A DNA stretch of 5,844 nt from Candidatus Aminicenantota bacterium (GCA_030615975.1 JAUWYH010000106.1:1-5844); one strand, 5' to 3'; positions 1-5,844 are shown, counted from the stretch's first letter. The notes: generated from the letters alone by a model not told the origin. Translations and numbers: made by a program.

Positions 1-1
1 A

Positions 2-103
2 ATCGATATAGAATATTGTTATGGGACTTCTGCTGGAACAGGAAAAGTTCTTCTAGTGCTCAAAACGAGTAACAACAAGAAAGCTGTTGAAACTTTGGGT
101 TAG
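2..103 (+). CDS. C-terminal end of a probable ACT-domain protein (partial)
   Basis: The frame is open from the window edge to a TAG at 101-103 and gives 33 residues beginning IDIEYCYGTSAGTGKVLLVL and ending in KKAVETLG. This matches the last part of an ACT domain (beta3, beta4, final helix): a hydrophobic strand with aromatic residues, a G/K turn, a second strand VLLVLKT, then a short helix with the AVE.L pattern. ACT domains bind amino acids or similar small ligands and regulate enzymes or transcription. In many anaerobes, stand-alone tandem ACT proteins sit beside phenylacetate-CoA ligase-like genes, but nothing here shows which type this is. The other two + frames are interrupted or look unlike protein. 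The start and most of the protein lie outside the window. The family call rests on only 33 residues, so it is moderate. Confidence 0.6.
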   Translation: MDIEYCYGTSAGTGKVLLVLKTSNNKKAVETLG

Positions 104-137
104 CTTGATGGGCTTTATTTTTTTATATATTCATTTC

Positions 138-177
138 AGGAAAGACTCTTCCTCACCAGGAAAATAATTTTTTTCCT
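138..177. repeat. Two tandem small inverted repeats (AGGAA/TTCCT)
   Basis: Two hairpin-capable segments lie side by side. AGGAA at 138-142 pairs with TTCCT at 149-153 across a 6-base loop. AGGAAAA at 158-164 pairs with TTTTCCT at 171-177 across a 6-base loop. They start 35 bases after the ACT gene stop codon, so they could stabilise or help end that transcript. No run of T follows the second stem, so this is not a standard intrinsic terminator. The stems are AT-rich and could be chance. Confidence 0.4.
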
Positions 178-194
178 TCCAAATAGATAACATT

Positions 195-289
195 CTTTCC
201 AATCGAATCTCTTTTTAAGGGGAAAATATTTCAAAGAATAAATAAAGAGGAAAGATGCTTGCTTATTGAATTCATTCAGGATTGGAAAG
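195..289. repeat. Long-range inverted repeat, possible structured element
   Basis: CTTTCCAATC at 195-204 is the exact reverse complement of GATTGGAAAG at 280-289. The pairing continues inward: GAAT at 205-208 pairs with ATTC at 274-277, leaving a 2-base bulge (278-279), for 14 pairs in total. Immediately inside, CTCTTT at 209-214 can pair with AAAGAG at 244-249, and GAAA 222-225 with TTTC 229-232. This nested layout could fold as an RNA or mark a small relic element. I see no clear target-site duplication at the ends and do not recognise it as a known riboswitch or repeat family. Confidence 0.4.
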
Positions 290-339
290 TAAAAAATAGT
301 ATCTATGATGTAAAATTTCCTCGAGTTTGTGATCTCTCA

Positions 340-355
340 AAAACCTCCTGGTTTT
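340..355. other. Short perfect hairpin in the spacer
   Basis: AAAACC at 340-345 pairs perfectly with GGTTTT at 350-355 around a TCCT loop. The stem is six base pairs, four of them A-T. No U-run follows on the + strand. On the - strand the stem is followed by the complement of CTCTC at 334-338, also not a U-run. It may be a weak structural or regulatory hairpin in the leader of the next gene, or chance in AT-rich DNA. Confidence 0.25.
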
Positions 356-418
356 CAGCCTTTGATTGTCGAAAAACTTATAGAAAAAGACTTTTTTTAA
401 TGTTTTTTAAATAAAAGT

Positions 419-446
419 TTGCATATTTCAGAATAAAAAATAAAAT
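419..446 (+). promoter_or_regulatory. Weak candidate sigma70-type promoter before the glycosyltransferase gene
   Basis: TTGCAT at 419-424 and TAAAAT at 441-446 are separated by 16 bases. The -10 matches the consensus at five of six positions, but the -35 matches at only three. Transcription from it would start about 5 bases before the ATG at 458, giving an almost leaderless mRNA. That would fit the lack of a Shine-Dalgarno motif there. The region is so AT-rich that such matches arise easily. Confidence 0.25.
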
Positions 447-457
447 AAAAGCAGCAA

Positions 458-1513
458 ATGCTGGAGAAAAAAAGAGTTGCGGTTGTCACTTCTGATGTTC
501 CTTTTGTCAAAGGGGGACATTTGATCATCGCTCAGAGCACTGTGAAGGCCCTCAGAGAATATGGGTATGAGGCCGATTTGATTCTGACACCCCAGAACAG
601 ATTTGGTTACCAATTTCGCGCCTATCTTGCCACGCGCCTCACCGACCTCGGAGAGGATGGCTTAGGCCGAAAAATCCATCAGGTCATATCCTTTCGTTTC
701 CCCAGTTTTGCCGTTAAACATTCCTGTCATGTCTGCTGGCTCAATCATCGTATGAGAGAATATTATGATTTATGGAAACTCCTTTCTTCTCAGATCAGCT
801 TTAAAAGAAAACTAAAAGAAAATTTAAGGAAAATAGCCATTCATGCTTTAGATACTTACCTCCTTAAACACAATGTCACTAGATTATTTGCTCAATCAAA
901 AACAATCCAGAAAAGGCTAAAAAAATGGGGAAATATTCAATCTGAAGTCCTTTATCCCCCACCACCTCAACGAAGCTATTATACAGATTCTTATCAAAAC
1001 TTCATTTTCTCTGTTTCTAGGCTTCATAAATTGAAGAGATTAGACCTTCTCATTGATGCTTTTAAGTATGTGAAAAGCAAAGAATTAAAGGCTGTTATCA
1101 TCGGAGAAGGTCCAGAAAAATTAAATCTCACTTTGAAGATACAAAAGAATCATCTCGAAAAAAGAGTCTTTCTTCTGGGGACAACTGATGAGAAGACTGT
1201 CATGGACCATTATGCTCGCTGTCGAGCCGTGTTTTTTGCTCCTCTGAGAGAAGACTATGGTCTTGTGACAGGAGAGGCTTTTGCTTCGAGAAAACCTGTG
1301 GTTACAACTGAAGATAGCGGAGGCCCAGCAGAACTCGTCAAAAACATTGAAAGAGGTTATGTTCTTGAAGCCAATCCAAGAAAAATCGCAGAGAAATTGG
1401 ATGAGCTGGCTGAGAACCAGGATTTGGCAGAGACTATGGGGAAAAAGGCCTTTAAATTTATCTCTCTTTTTACCTGGGATAAATCAGTAGAAAATTTGAT
1501 TGTCTGTAAATGA
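458..1513 (+). CDS. GT4-type (GT-B fold) glycosyltransferase, group 1 family
   Basis: This 351-residue protein is a retaining glycosyltransferase of the GT-B fold, expected to move a sugar from a nucleotide-sugar donor to a glycan or lipid acceptor at the cytoplasmic side of the membrane. Seen in the sequence: an N-terminal strand and glycine loop (RVAVVTSD at 6-13, KGG at 18-20), an HVCWLNHRMREYYDLW block (91-106) of the kind found in some GT4 members, and a C-terminal Rossmann-like domain from about 180. The donor-site pair R188 and K193, the GEGP turn (216-219) and the EX7E motif E265...E273 are all present, so the enzyme looks intact. Length is slightly under the usual 360-400. The ATG at 458 has no clear Shine-Dalgarno site, yet no better in-frame start exists nearby. 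No other cell-envelope genes are adjacent, so donor and acceptor cannot be inferred. The OPT gene follows after 59 bases. Confidence 0.9.
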   Translation: MLEKKRVAVVTSDVPFVKGGHLIIAQSTVKALREYGYEADLILTPQNRFGYQFRAYLATRLTDLGEDGLGRKIHQVISFRFPSFAVKHSCHVCWLNHRMREYYDLWKLLSSQISFKRKLKENLRKIAIHALDTYLLKHNVTRLFAQSKTIQKRLKKWGNIQSEVLYPPPPQRSYYTDSYQNFIFSVSRLHKLKRLDLLIDAFKYVKSKELKAVIIGEGPEKLNLTLKIQKNHLEKRVFLLGTTDEKTVMDHYARCRAVFFAPLREDYGLVTGEAFASRKPVVTTEDSGGPAELVKNIERGYVLEANPRKIAEKLDELAENQDLAETMGKKAFKFISLFTWDKSVENLIVCK

Positions 1514-1560
1514 AAAAGTTTCTTCGAATTGAATGTTTTTTATTTTTATAAATACAGAAA

Positions 1561-1564
1561 AGGA
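1561..1564 (+). promoter_or_regulatory. Shine-Dalgarno site of the OPT transporter gene
   Basis: AGGA, preceded by A residues, lies 8 bases before the ATG at 1573 and supports that start. The 59-base spacer also holds a TATAAA at 1547-1552 that could act as a -10 box. The only -35-like TTGAAT (1529-1534) is just 12 bases away, too close for a normal promoter. Read-through from the glycosyltransferase gene is therefore at least as likely. Confidence 0.65.
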
Positions 1565-1572
1565 CATTTAAA

Positions 1573-3477
1573 ATGGAAGAACACAAACCTTACGTTCCCG
1601 ATGAAACAGGCTTCAGAGATATTACTCTTAAGGCTGTTATTATAGGAATAATTTTCGGTGTGATTTTCGGCTCAGCCAATGCCTATTTGGGCCTAAGGGT
1701 TGGGCTAACCATTTCTACGGCGATTCCTCTGGCTGTCATTGCTGTAGCGGTATTCAGAGTTTTAACTCCTGTCATTGGAAAAAGTACAATTTTGGACAGC
1801 AATATCGCTCAAACTACAGGTTCAGCAAGTTCATCCTTAGCTTCAGGAATCATTTTTACTATTCCTGCTCTTTTCCTTTGGGGTTTCAATCCAAGTATAT
1901 TCAAAATCGGCACATTAGCACTCCTTGGAGGAATTCTGGGAGTGCTTTTTATGATTCCCTTGAGGAAAGCTTTAATTGTCAAAGAACACGGAGTGCTTCC
2001 TTATCCAGAAGGAACAGCAGCCGCTCAAGTTCTGATCTCAGCAGATGTAGGAGGAGCTAAAGCTAAAAATGTATTTCTCGGACTGGGAGTCGGGGCTGTT
2101 TTCAAAACCCTGGTCAGCTTTTTGCACCTCTGGCCAGAAAAAATCTATCTTAAGATTCCTATCCTCAAAAAAGCCAAACTCGGCGGTGAACCCACACCTG
2201 CGCTGCTGGGTGTTGGCTTCATCCTGGGGCCCCGTATTGCAGGGATTATGGTCGCGGGCGGGCTTCTCTCCTGGCTGGGAATCATTCCCTTAATTGCTTA
2301 TTTTGGGGAACATATAAATTTTCCTCTTTTTCCTGAAGGAAATCTTCAAATAGCCCAGATGACCGCAGAACAAATCTGGGATAAATACATCAGGGTCATA
2401 GGAGCAGGAGCCGTAGCAGTGGCAGGAATCATCACCGTGATCAAGTCTATACCTACGATGTTTAATTCGCTGAAAATGGGCATTAAAGATGTCAGTATTA
2501 AAAAGAAAAATGCTCAAGAACAGAGAAAAAGGACTCAAACCGACTTGCCTATTACGGTTCTCGGCATTGGAATCCTCATAATAATAACCATAATAATCCT
2601 TTCTCCACAAATTATAGGTATTGATACTGGAGTTATTATCCGCCTTATCGCCGCTGTTTGCATTGTTTTCTTTTCATTTTGTTTTGTGACAGTTTCATCC
2701 AGAATCGTCGGCTTGGTAGGAGTAACCTCAAATCCGACTTCTGGTATGACTATTGTGACTCTTCTCGGGACCAGCCTTTTGTTTTATGCCATGGGATGGA
2801 CAGATGTTTTGGGTCAAGTGACAGTCCTCACGATAGGAACAGTAGTCTGTGTAGGTGCATCTATCGCAGGCGACATATCACAAGACCTCAAGGCTGGGTA
2901 CATAATCGGAGCCACGCCCAAAAGGCAACAAACAGCAGAATTGATAGGGGTTTTAACATCAGCATTTGCCATTGCCGCAGCAGTCTGGCTTCTAGGAGAA
3001 TCCTTTACTTTTGGCTCGGAAGCTTTGCCTGCACCCCAGGCGACTTTGATGAAAACAGTCATCGAAGGAGTCCTTGGTGGGAATCTACCATGGGGACTTG
3101 TATTTATAGGAGGAGCTTTTGCTATTGTCGCAGAACTTCTCGGAGTTCCTTCTCTTCCGTTTGCTGTAGGCATTTATCTACCTCTTTCCACCATGACCCC
3201 GATTTTTGCCGGAGGAGTTGTCAGAAAATTTACAGAGAAAAGATCCGGCAAAAATGAAGAGCTTAAAACCAAAAGAAAAGAGAAAGGGATACTTCTCGGT
3301 TCAGGATTCATCGCTGGAGAAGGAATCGCGATGGTCTTAGTCGCAGTGTATGCATATATCACAAAAACCAAACCTAAAGGAATAGGGATTGTCTGGCCGG
3401 GGAATTTGGGAGAATTCATAGCTTTAGCAGCTTTTCTTGCCTTAGTGGCTTATCTTATTAGGAAATCTTTGAAGTGA
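1573..3477 (+). CDS. OPT-family oligopeptide (or metal-chelate) transporter
   Basis: This 634-residue polytopic inner-membrane protein belongs to the OPT superfamily (TC 2.A.67, Pfam OPT), proton-coupled importers. Eukaryotic relatives carry tetra- and pentapeptides, glutathione or metal-nicotianamine/phytosiderophore complexes. Most bacterial members, including this type, have no proven substrate. Family hallmarks visible: ETGFRD near the N-terminus (11-16) leading into the first helix, NAYLGLRVGLT (36-46), LPYPEG (142-147), the NPTSGM block (387-392), GDISQDLKAGY (433-443) and a late LPFAVGIYLPL segment. I count roughly 15 hydrophobic segments. Two strongly basic loops (about 301-320 and 551-572) are probably cytoplasmic by the positive-inside rule. 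Length is normal for bacterial members and no frameshift is seen. The start is fixed by AGGA 8 bases upstream. The cstA gene follows after 108 bases on the same strand, suggesting a shared role in peptide or nutrient uptake. Confidence 0.93.
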   Translation: MEEHKPYVPDETGFRDITLKAVIIGIIFGVIFGSANAYLGLRVGLTISTAIPLAVIAVAVFRVLTPVIGKSTILDSNIAQTTGSASSSLASGIIFTIPALFLWGFNPSIFKIGTLALLGGILGVLFMIPLRKALIVKEHGVLPYPEGTAAAQVLISADVGGAKAKNVFLGLGVGAVFKTLVSFLHLWPEKIYLKIPILKKAKLGGEPTPALLGVGFILGPRIAGIMVAGGLLSWLGIIPLIAYFGEHINFPLFPEGNLQIAQMTAEQIWDKYIRVIGAGAVAVAGIITVIKSIPTMFNSLKMGIKDVSIKKKNAQEQRKRTQTDLPITVLGIGILIIITIIILSPQIIGIDTGVIIRLIAAVCIVFFSFCFVTVSSRIVGLVGVTSNPTSGMTIVTLLGTSLLFYAMGWTDVLGQVTVLTIGTVVCVGASIAGDISQDLKAGYIIGATPKRQQTAELIGVLTSAFAIAAAVWLLGESFTFGSEALPAPQATLMKTVIEGVLGGNLPWGLVFIGGAFAIVAELLGVPSLPFAVGIYLPLSTMTPIFAGGVVRKFTEKRSGKNEELKTKRKEKGILLGSGFIAGEGIAMVLVAVYAYITKTKPKGIGIVWPGNLGEFIALAAFLALVAYLIRKSLK

Positions 3478-3508
3478 TCAGTTCGACTCTTCAAGCCAAA
3501 CATAATCG

Positions 3509-3535
3509 TTGAAATCGACTATTTCTTTTTAAAAT
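3509..3535 (+). promoter_or_regulatory. Candidate promoter of cstA
   Basis: TTGAAA (3509-3514) and TAAAAT (3530-3535) resemble -35 and -10 boxes, with a 15-base spacer that is shorter than ideal. A second TAAAAT at 3544-3549 has no good -35 partner. The 108-base spacer, larger than expected inside a tight operon, makes a separate cstA promoter plausible. I see no clear intrinsic terminator after the OPT gene and no recognisable CRP or LytTR-type operator. Confidence 0.3.
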
Positions 3536-3585
3536 AAGAAGCATAAAATATATTTCCTTAATAGGCCCTTTTAAAAAGAAAGAAA

Positions 3586-5244
3586 ATGAATACTCTAATC
3601 ATTGCCTTTATTCTAATTGTTTGGCTCATTCTAGGCTACAGAATATACGGGAGCTTCATAGAAAAAAGGGTGGTTCAGGCTGATAACTCCCGCCCAACTC
3701 CAGCCATAGAATTCTATGATGGAATTGACTATTCACCTGCAAAAAAAGCACTCCTCTTTGGCCATCATTTCTCTTCAATCGCAGGAGCAGGGCCTATTAT
3801 CGGACCTCTTTTAGGTGTTCTCTATTTCGGTTGGCTGGGCGCTATCCTCTGGGTAGCAATCGGAAGTATTTTTTTAGGAGCAGTCCATGACTACACTTCG
3901 CTTATGACTTCTGTTCAGAATAAAGGTACTTCTCTAGCAGATATTTCAGAAAAAACTCTGGGGCTCCGGACAAAAATAATATTTTCTGTTTTTCTCTGGC
4001 TAGCCCTGGCGCTGGTCATCGCTGTCTTCGCTGTGGTTGCCTCGCAAACCCTTGTTTCTCAACCAGAAATTGTCATGCCCACTTTTGGATTGATCTTTAT
4101 TGCGATGATTTTCGGTTGGCTCATCTATAAAAAAGGCATCAATGTCCCTACAGCAACAATTTTTGCTTTAGCCTTTCTTTTCTTTCTCATCTATCTTGGA
4201 GACTTGTATCCTGTAAGACTGCCTGCCCAAATACTAGGCCTTTCTCCTCAAAGTTTTTGGTTTTATATCTTGATTGTCTATAGTCTATTTGCTTCTTCTC
4301 TTCCTGTATGGTTTCTTCTCCAACCTCGAGATTACATTAGTACCTGGATTCTCTTCATAGGATTGGGATTAGGTTATCTTGGGCTAATCGTTTCTCATCC
4401 TTCTATCAATGCCCCAGCTATTGTTTCCTTTTCCAGCAAAGGAGGCCCTCTTTGGCCCATTCTTTTTACAATCATTGCTTGCGGCGCAATTTCAGGCTTC
4501 CATTCGGTTGTGGCTGGAGGAACAACGGCCAAACAATTGCCTGATGAAGCTAGTGGAAAATTCATCGGGTTCGGAGGCATGGTTACTGAAGCTGCTCTGG
4601 CTGGTCTTGTGATTTTCATTGCTTCGAGCGCTTTGATCTGGGATCCAACCGGGACTCAAAGCCAATTTGGCTTTCAATACCTGATGACTTCTCTCGGAGA
4701 TCCGATTCAAGCCTTTGCCACAGGTTATGGAAAATTCATCTCTTCCCTCCCCGGCCTTTCTTTAACTTCAGGTCTTTTCTTTGGTATTGTTATGCTAAAT
4801 GCTTTTGTTCTTACCTCCCTTGATACCGGAACAAGACTAGGCCGTTTTATTTTTACAGAACTCTTGAGTAAAAAGATCTCTATTTTTAAAAACAGATGGA
4901 TAAGCTCTGCATTCATCCTTGTTTTTGCTGCAGTTTTGGGGGGAACCGAGGGCTATAAAGTCATCTGGCCAATCTTTGGAGCGTCAAACCAGCTGGTGGC
5001 AGCTCTAGCTTTAATCGTTGTCTCTTCTTATCTTGTCGGAGTCAAAAGGCCCAAGAAGTATACTATCTATCCTGCTTGGTTCATGTTGATAACGACAATA
5101 GGAGCACTTCTCTATCAAGGTTATCATTTTTTCCTGTCGAAAAGCTATTTTTTAGGCAGTGTGACCTTTATTCTGATTGCTCTCGCTTTGATCATTGTCT
5201 ACGATGCCCGAACGATCCTTTTCTCCCGAAAAAATAAAATGTAG
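3586..5244 (+). CDS. cstA: CstA-family carbon starvation protein (peptide/pyruvate transporter)
   Basis: This 552-residue membrane protein belongs to the CstA family (TC 2.A.114). E. coli CstA is linked to peptide and pyruvate uptake under carbon starvation, and its paralogue BtsT is a pyruvate/H+ symporter. Hallmarks: the N-terminal LGYRIYG helix, HHFSSIAGAGP (60-70), AVHDYTS (99-105), QPRDY (246-250), CGAISGFHS (299-307) followed by GGTTAKQL (311-318), TSLDTGTRLGR (410-420) and FGASNQL (464-470). All conserved blocks are present, so it looks functional. It is about 150 residues shorter than the roughly 700-residue E. coli proteins; such short forms are common in other bacteria and archaea, so this is not a truncation. 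The start fits the family N-terminus, but upstream there is only a weak AAAGAAAG instead of a strong Shine-Dalgarno motif. Whether the substrate is pyruvate, peptides or another compound cannot be read from sequence. No LytS/LytTR-type two-component genes of the BtsSR kind lie within the window. Confidence 0.95.
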   Translation: MNTLIIAFILIVWLILGYRIYGSFIEKRVVQADNSRPTPAIEFYDGIDYSPAKKALLFGHHFSSIAGAGPIIGPLLGVLYFGWLGAILWVAIGSIFLGAVHDYTSLMTSVQNKGTSLADISEKTLGLRTKIIFSVFLWLALALVIAVFAVVASQTLVSQPEIVMPTFGLIFIAMIFGWLIYKKGINVPTATIFALAFLFFLIYLGDLYPVRLPAQILGLSPQSFWFYILIVYSLFASSLPVWFLLQPRDYISTWILFIGLGLGYLGLIVSHPSINAPAIVSFSSKGGPLWPILFTIIACGAISGFHSVVAGGTTAKQLPDEASGKFIGFGGMVTEAALAGLVIFIASSALIWDPTGTQSQFGFQYLMTSLGDPIQAFATGYGKFISSLPGLSLTSGLFFGIVMLNAFVLTSLDTGTRLGRFIFTELLSKKISIFKNRWISSAFILVFAAVLGGTEGYKVIWPIFGASNQLVAALALIVVSSYLVGVKRPKKYTIYPAWFMLITTIGALLYQGYHFFLSKSYFLGSVTFILIALALIIVYDARTILFSRKNKM

Positions 5245-5310
5245 TATCCTTTCCCCGAACAGGCCTTTTAAGATTAAGTGATAAAAAAATATTGGGGCTG
5301 ATCCGCTATA

Positions 5311-5338
5311 GGGTTCATAAGAGGAAAATGTGTAACCC
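5311..5338. other. Imperfect hairpin between convergent genes
   Basis: GGGTTCA at 5311-5317 can pair with TG-T-AACCC at 5331-5338, seven pairs with one bulged T and a 13-base loop. It lies in the 143-base gap between the 3' ends of cstA (+) and the small - strand gene, where transcription terminators are expected. No U-run directly follows on either strand. The nearest one for - strand transcripts is the complement of AAAAAAA at 5283-5289, about 20 bases beyond the stem. It is a candidate structural terminator at best. Confidence 0.3.
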
Positions 5339-5387
5339 GATGTCTCTATTGTGTCGTTTATGTGTTTATCTATAACGAATTTTTAGG

Positions 5388-5663
5388 CTAACCAACCAAT
5401 GTACTTACCTTAAATATGACTCCCTTAGGATCAGGACAGCACAGGGTCTCTGTTTCAGCAATCCAATCATCATGGGGAAGCTCGTTTTCTCTCTGTTTGG
5501 TTGTCAAAAAAGGAAAAAGGCTATTTAAAGCAAATACACAAATTTTTTTTCTTTCAGGGATTTCTATCGTTCCTTCTCCTCTGATAAAAAAAGTATCGCC
5601 GATTTTGTGTCTAGCCCCACAGCGCTCTTTGATCCCCACCACTTCTACCTTTAATTCTCTCAT
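5388..5663 (-). CDS. TIGR04076-family small protein of unknown function
   Basis: This 91-residue soluble protein resembles the TIGR04076 family found in many anaerobic bacteria and archaea, whose role is unknown. Matching features: a first strand LKVEVVGI, then C15 followed by HKIGD (19-23), an IC-FAL core with C42 (family members often have ICPFAL; here the proline is V43), LFPFL (49-53), and CCPDP (75-79) before a final FKV strand. The four cysteines C15, C42, C75 and C76 could bind a metal or take part in redox chemistry, which is inference only. There is no signal peptide or membrane segment. The ATG is supported by a near-perfect Shine-Dalgarno site. The gene converges on cstA and lies 59 bases downstream of a partial membrane-protein frame on the same strand, possibly in one operon. 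The overlapping + strand frame at 5416-5742 lacks a Shine-Dalgarno site and protein-like features, so I treat it as a shadow. Confidence 0.85.
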   Translation of the reverse strand: MRELKVEVVGIKERCGARHKIGDTFFIRGEGTIEIPERKKICVFALNSLFPFLTTKQRENELPHDDWIAETETLCCPDPKGVIFKVSTLVG

Positions 5664-5667
5664 TTTT

Positions 5668-5675
5668 CCTCCTTT
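5668..5675 (-). promoter_or_regulatory. Strong Shine-Dalgarno site of the TIGR04076-type gene
   Basis: Read on the - strand, AAAGGAGG lies 4 bases before the ATG (5663-5661). It is the strongest ribosome-binding motif in the window, fixes the start of the small gene, and contrasts with the weak sites before the glycosyltransferase and cstA genes. Confidence 0.8.
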
Positions 5676-5722
5676 CTTAGCCAGAATAATTCATAAAAAC
5701 TTCCAATACCATTATTTCTTTT

Positions 5723-5844
5723 TTATGATATCAGCTTTTTAGCATTTCGTGAATTATCCAGGCTAATTACTCCAAATATATATGGCATGAATAAAAAAAT
5801 CAAATAAACTCCCACTCTATACTGCACTTTTTCTATAGAGCCAT
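5723..5844 (-). CDS. Possible C-terminal end of a membrane protein (partial)
   Basis: On the - strand a frame is open from the window edge to a TAA at 5725-5723, giving about 39 residues. It begins GSIEKVQYRVG, continues with a hydrophobic run (VYLIFLFMPYIFGVIS) that would make one transmembrane helix, and ends in a polar, basic tail (DNSRNAKKLIS). This hydrophobic-then-charged pattern looks like the end of an integral membrane protein, and the other two - strand frames stop at once. The fragment is too short to name a family. AT-rich DNA can give a 40-codon open frame by chance, so confidence is moderate. It would lie 59 bases upstream of the TIGR04076-type gene on the same strand. Confidence 0.5.
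   Translation of the reverse strand, partial: GSIEKVQYRVGVYLIFLFMPYIFGVISLDNSRNAKKLIS

Larger units (their letters stand above)
104..457. other. 354-base AT-rich intergenic region, no convincing gene
   Basis: I see no reading frame with a start codon, Shine-Dalgarno site and protein-like content. The longest open stretch on the + strand (187-414) has no ATG, and its translation is rich in K, F and other residues typical of AT-rich noncoding DNA. The gap does hold several inverted repeats (138-177, 195-289, 340-355), homopolymer A and T runs, and a weak promoter-like pair just before the glycosyltransferase gene. It probably contains the 3' untranslated region of the ACT gene and the promoter of the next one. 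Confidence 0.7.

Noticed and set aside
187..414. Open + strand frame of about 75 codons in the left spacer
   Set aside because: It has no ATG, and neither a Shine-Dalgarno site nor a recognisable motif. Its codons reflect AT-rich noncoding DNA. A decayed gene cannot be excluded but nothing supports it.
1529..1552. TTGAAT...TATAAA promoter-like pair before the OPT gene
   Set aside because: The boxes are only 12 bases apart, and a transcript from this -10 would begin almost at the Shine-Dalgarno site.
2658..3257. Open + strand frame of 199 codons inside the OPT gene
   Set aside because: It overlaps fully, in another frame, a gene with clear family motifs. Its product is rich in Cys, Arg, Ser and His as expected for an out-of-frame reading of membrane-protein codons.
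3483..3530. Possible terminator after the OPT gene (GTTG/CGAC stem followed by TTTCTTTTT)
   Set aside because: The stem is only four pairs including a G-T wobble, too weak for an intrinsic terminator. The TCGACT direct repeat nearby is too short to be meaningful.
3563..5271. Similar short sequences before and after cstA (AGGCCCTTTTAA at 3563-3574 and AGGCCTTTTAA at 5261-5271)
   Set aside because: The match is only about 11 bases with one insertion and is A/T-rich at one end. There is no further flanking similarity, so it is not evidence for a transposition footprint or a shared operator.
5416..5742. Open + strand frame of 108 codons
   Set aside because: It lies antisense to the TIGR04076-type gene, which has family motifs and a strong ribosome-binding site. 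The + frame has neither and is explained as a shadow.
1..5844. CRISPR array, tRNA, rRNA, insertion sequence or defence system
   Set aside because: No regularly spaced repeats, cloverleaf-like segments, conserved rRNA stretches, transposase motifs or known defence domains were seen on either strand.

Overview
The window looks like chromosomal DNA of a bacterium, probably an uncultured anaerobic, peptide-using lineage. The reasons are an AT-rich composition with even more AT-rich gaps, ATG starts, Shine-Dalgarno motifs before some genes, and two large transporter genes of families linked to peptide or small organic acid uptake. The protein style recalls candidate phyla such as Aminicenantes, Atribacterota or Aerophobota. 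That placement is an impression, because there is no rRNA or other marker gene here.

Layout. Bases 2-103 (+) are the last 33 codons of a protein that appears to end in an ACT domain. A 354-base AT-rich gap (104-457) follows. It has no convincing gene but an unusual density of inverted repeats. Next come three complete genes on the + strand: a GT4-type glycosyltransferase (458-1513), an OPT-family transporter (1573-3477) and a CstA-family transporter (3586-5244). On the - strand, converging on cstA, lie a small TIGR04076-type protein of unknown function (5388-5663) and, upstream of it, the likely C-terminal end of a membrane protein (5723-5844) that runs off the window.

How the genes may work together. 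OPT-family and CstA-family carriers are both secondary transporters, and in characterised relatives they move oligopeptides or metal chelates (OPT) and peptides or pyruvate (CstA/BtsT). Their adjacency suggests a nutrient-scavenging locus for peptides and fermentation products. The glycosyltransferase has no obvious role in this and may simply be a neighbour. Spacing (59 and 108 bases) allows either read-through or separate promoters.

No mobile element, CRISPR array, tRNA, rRNA or recognised defence system is visible. I do not see a clear undescribed system. The least explained parts are the inverted-repeat-rich gap at 138-289 and the small cysteine-containing - strand protein.
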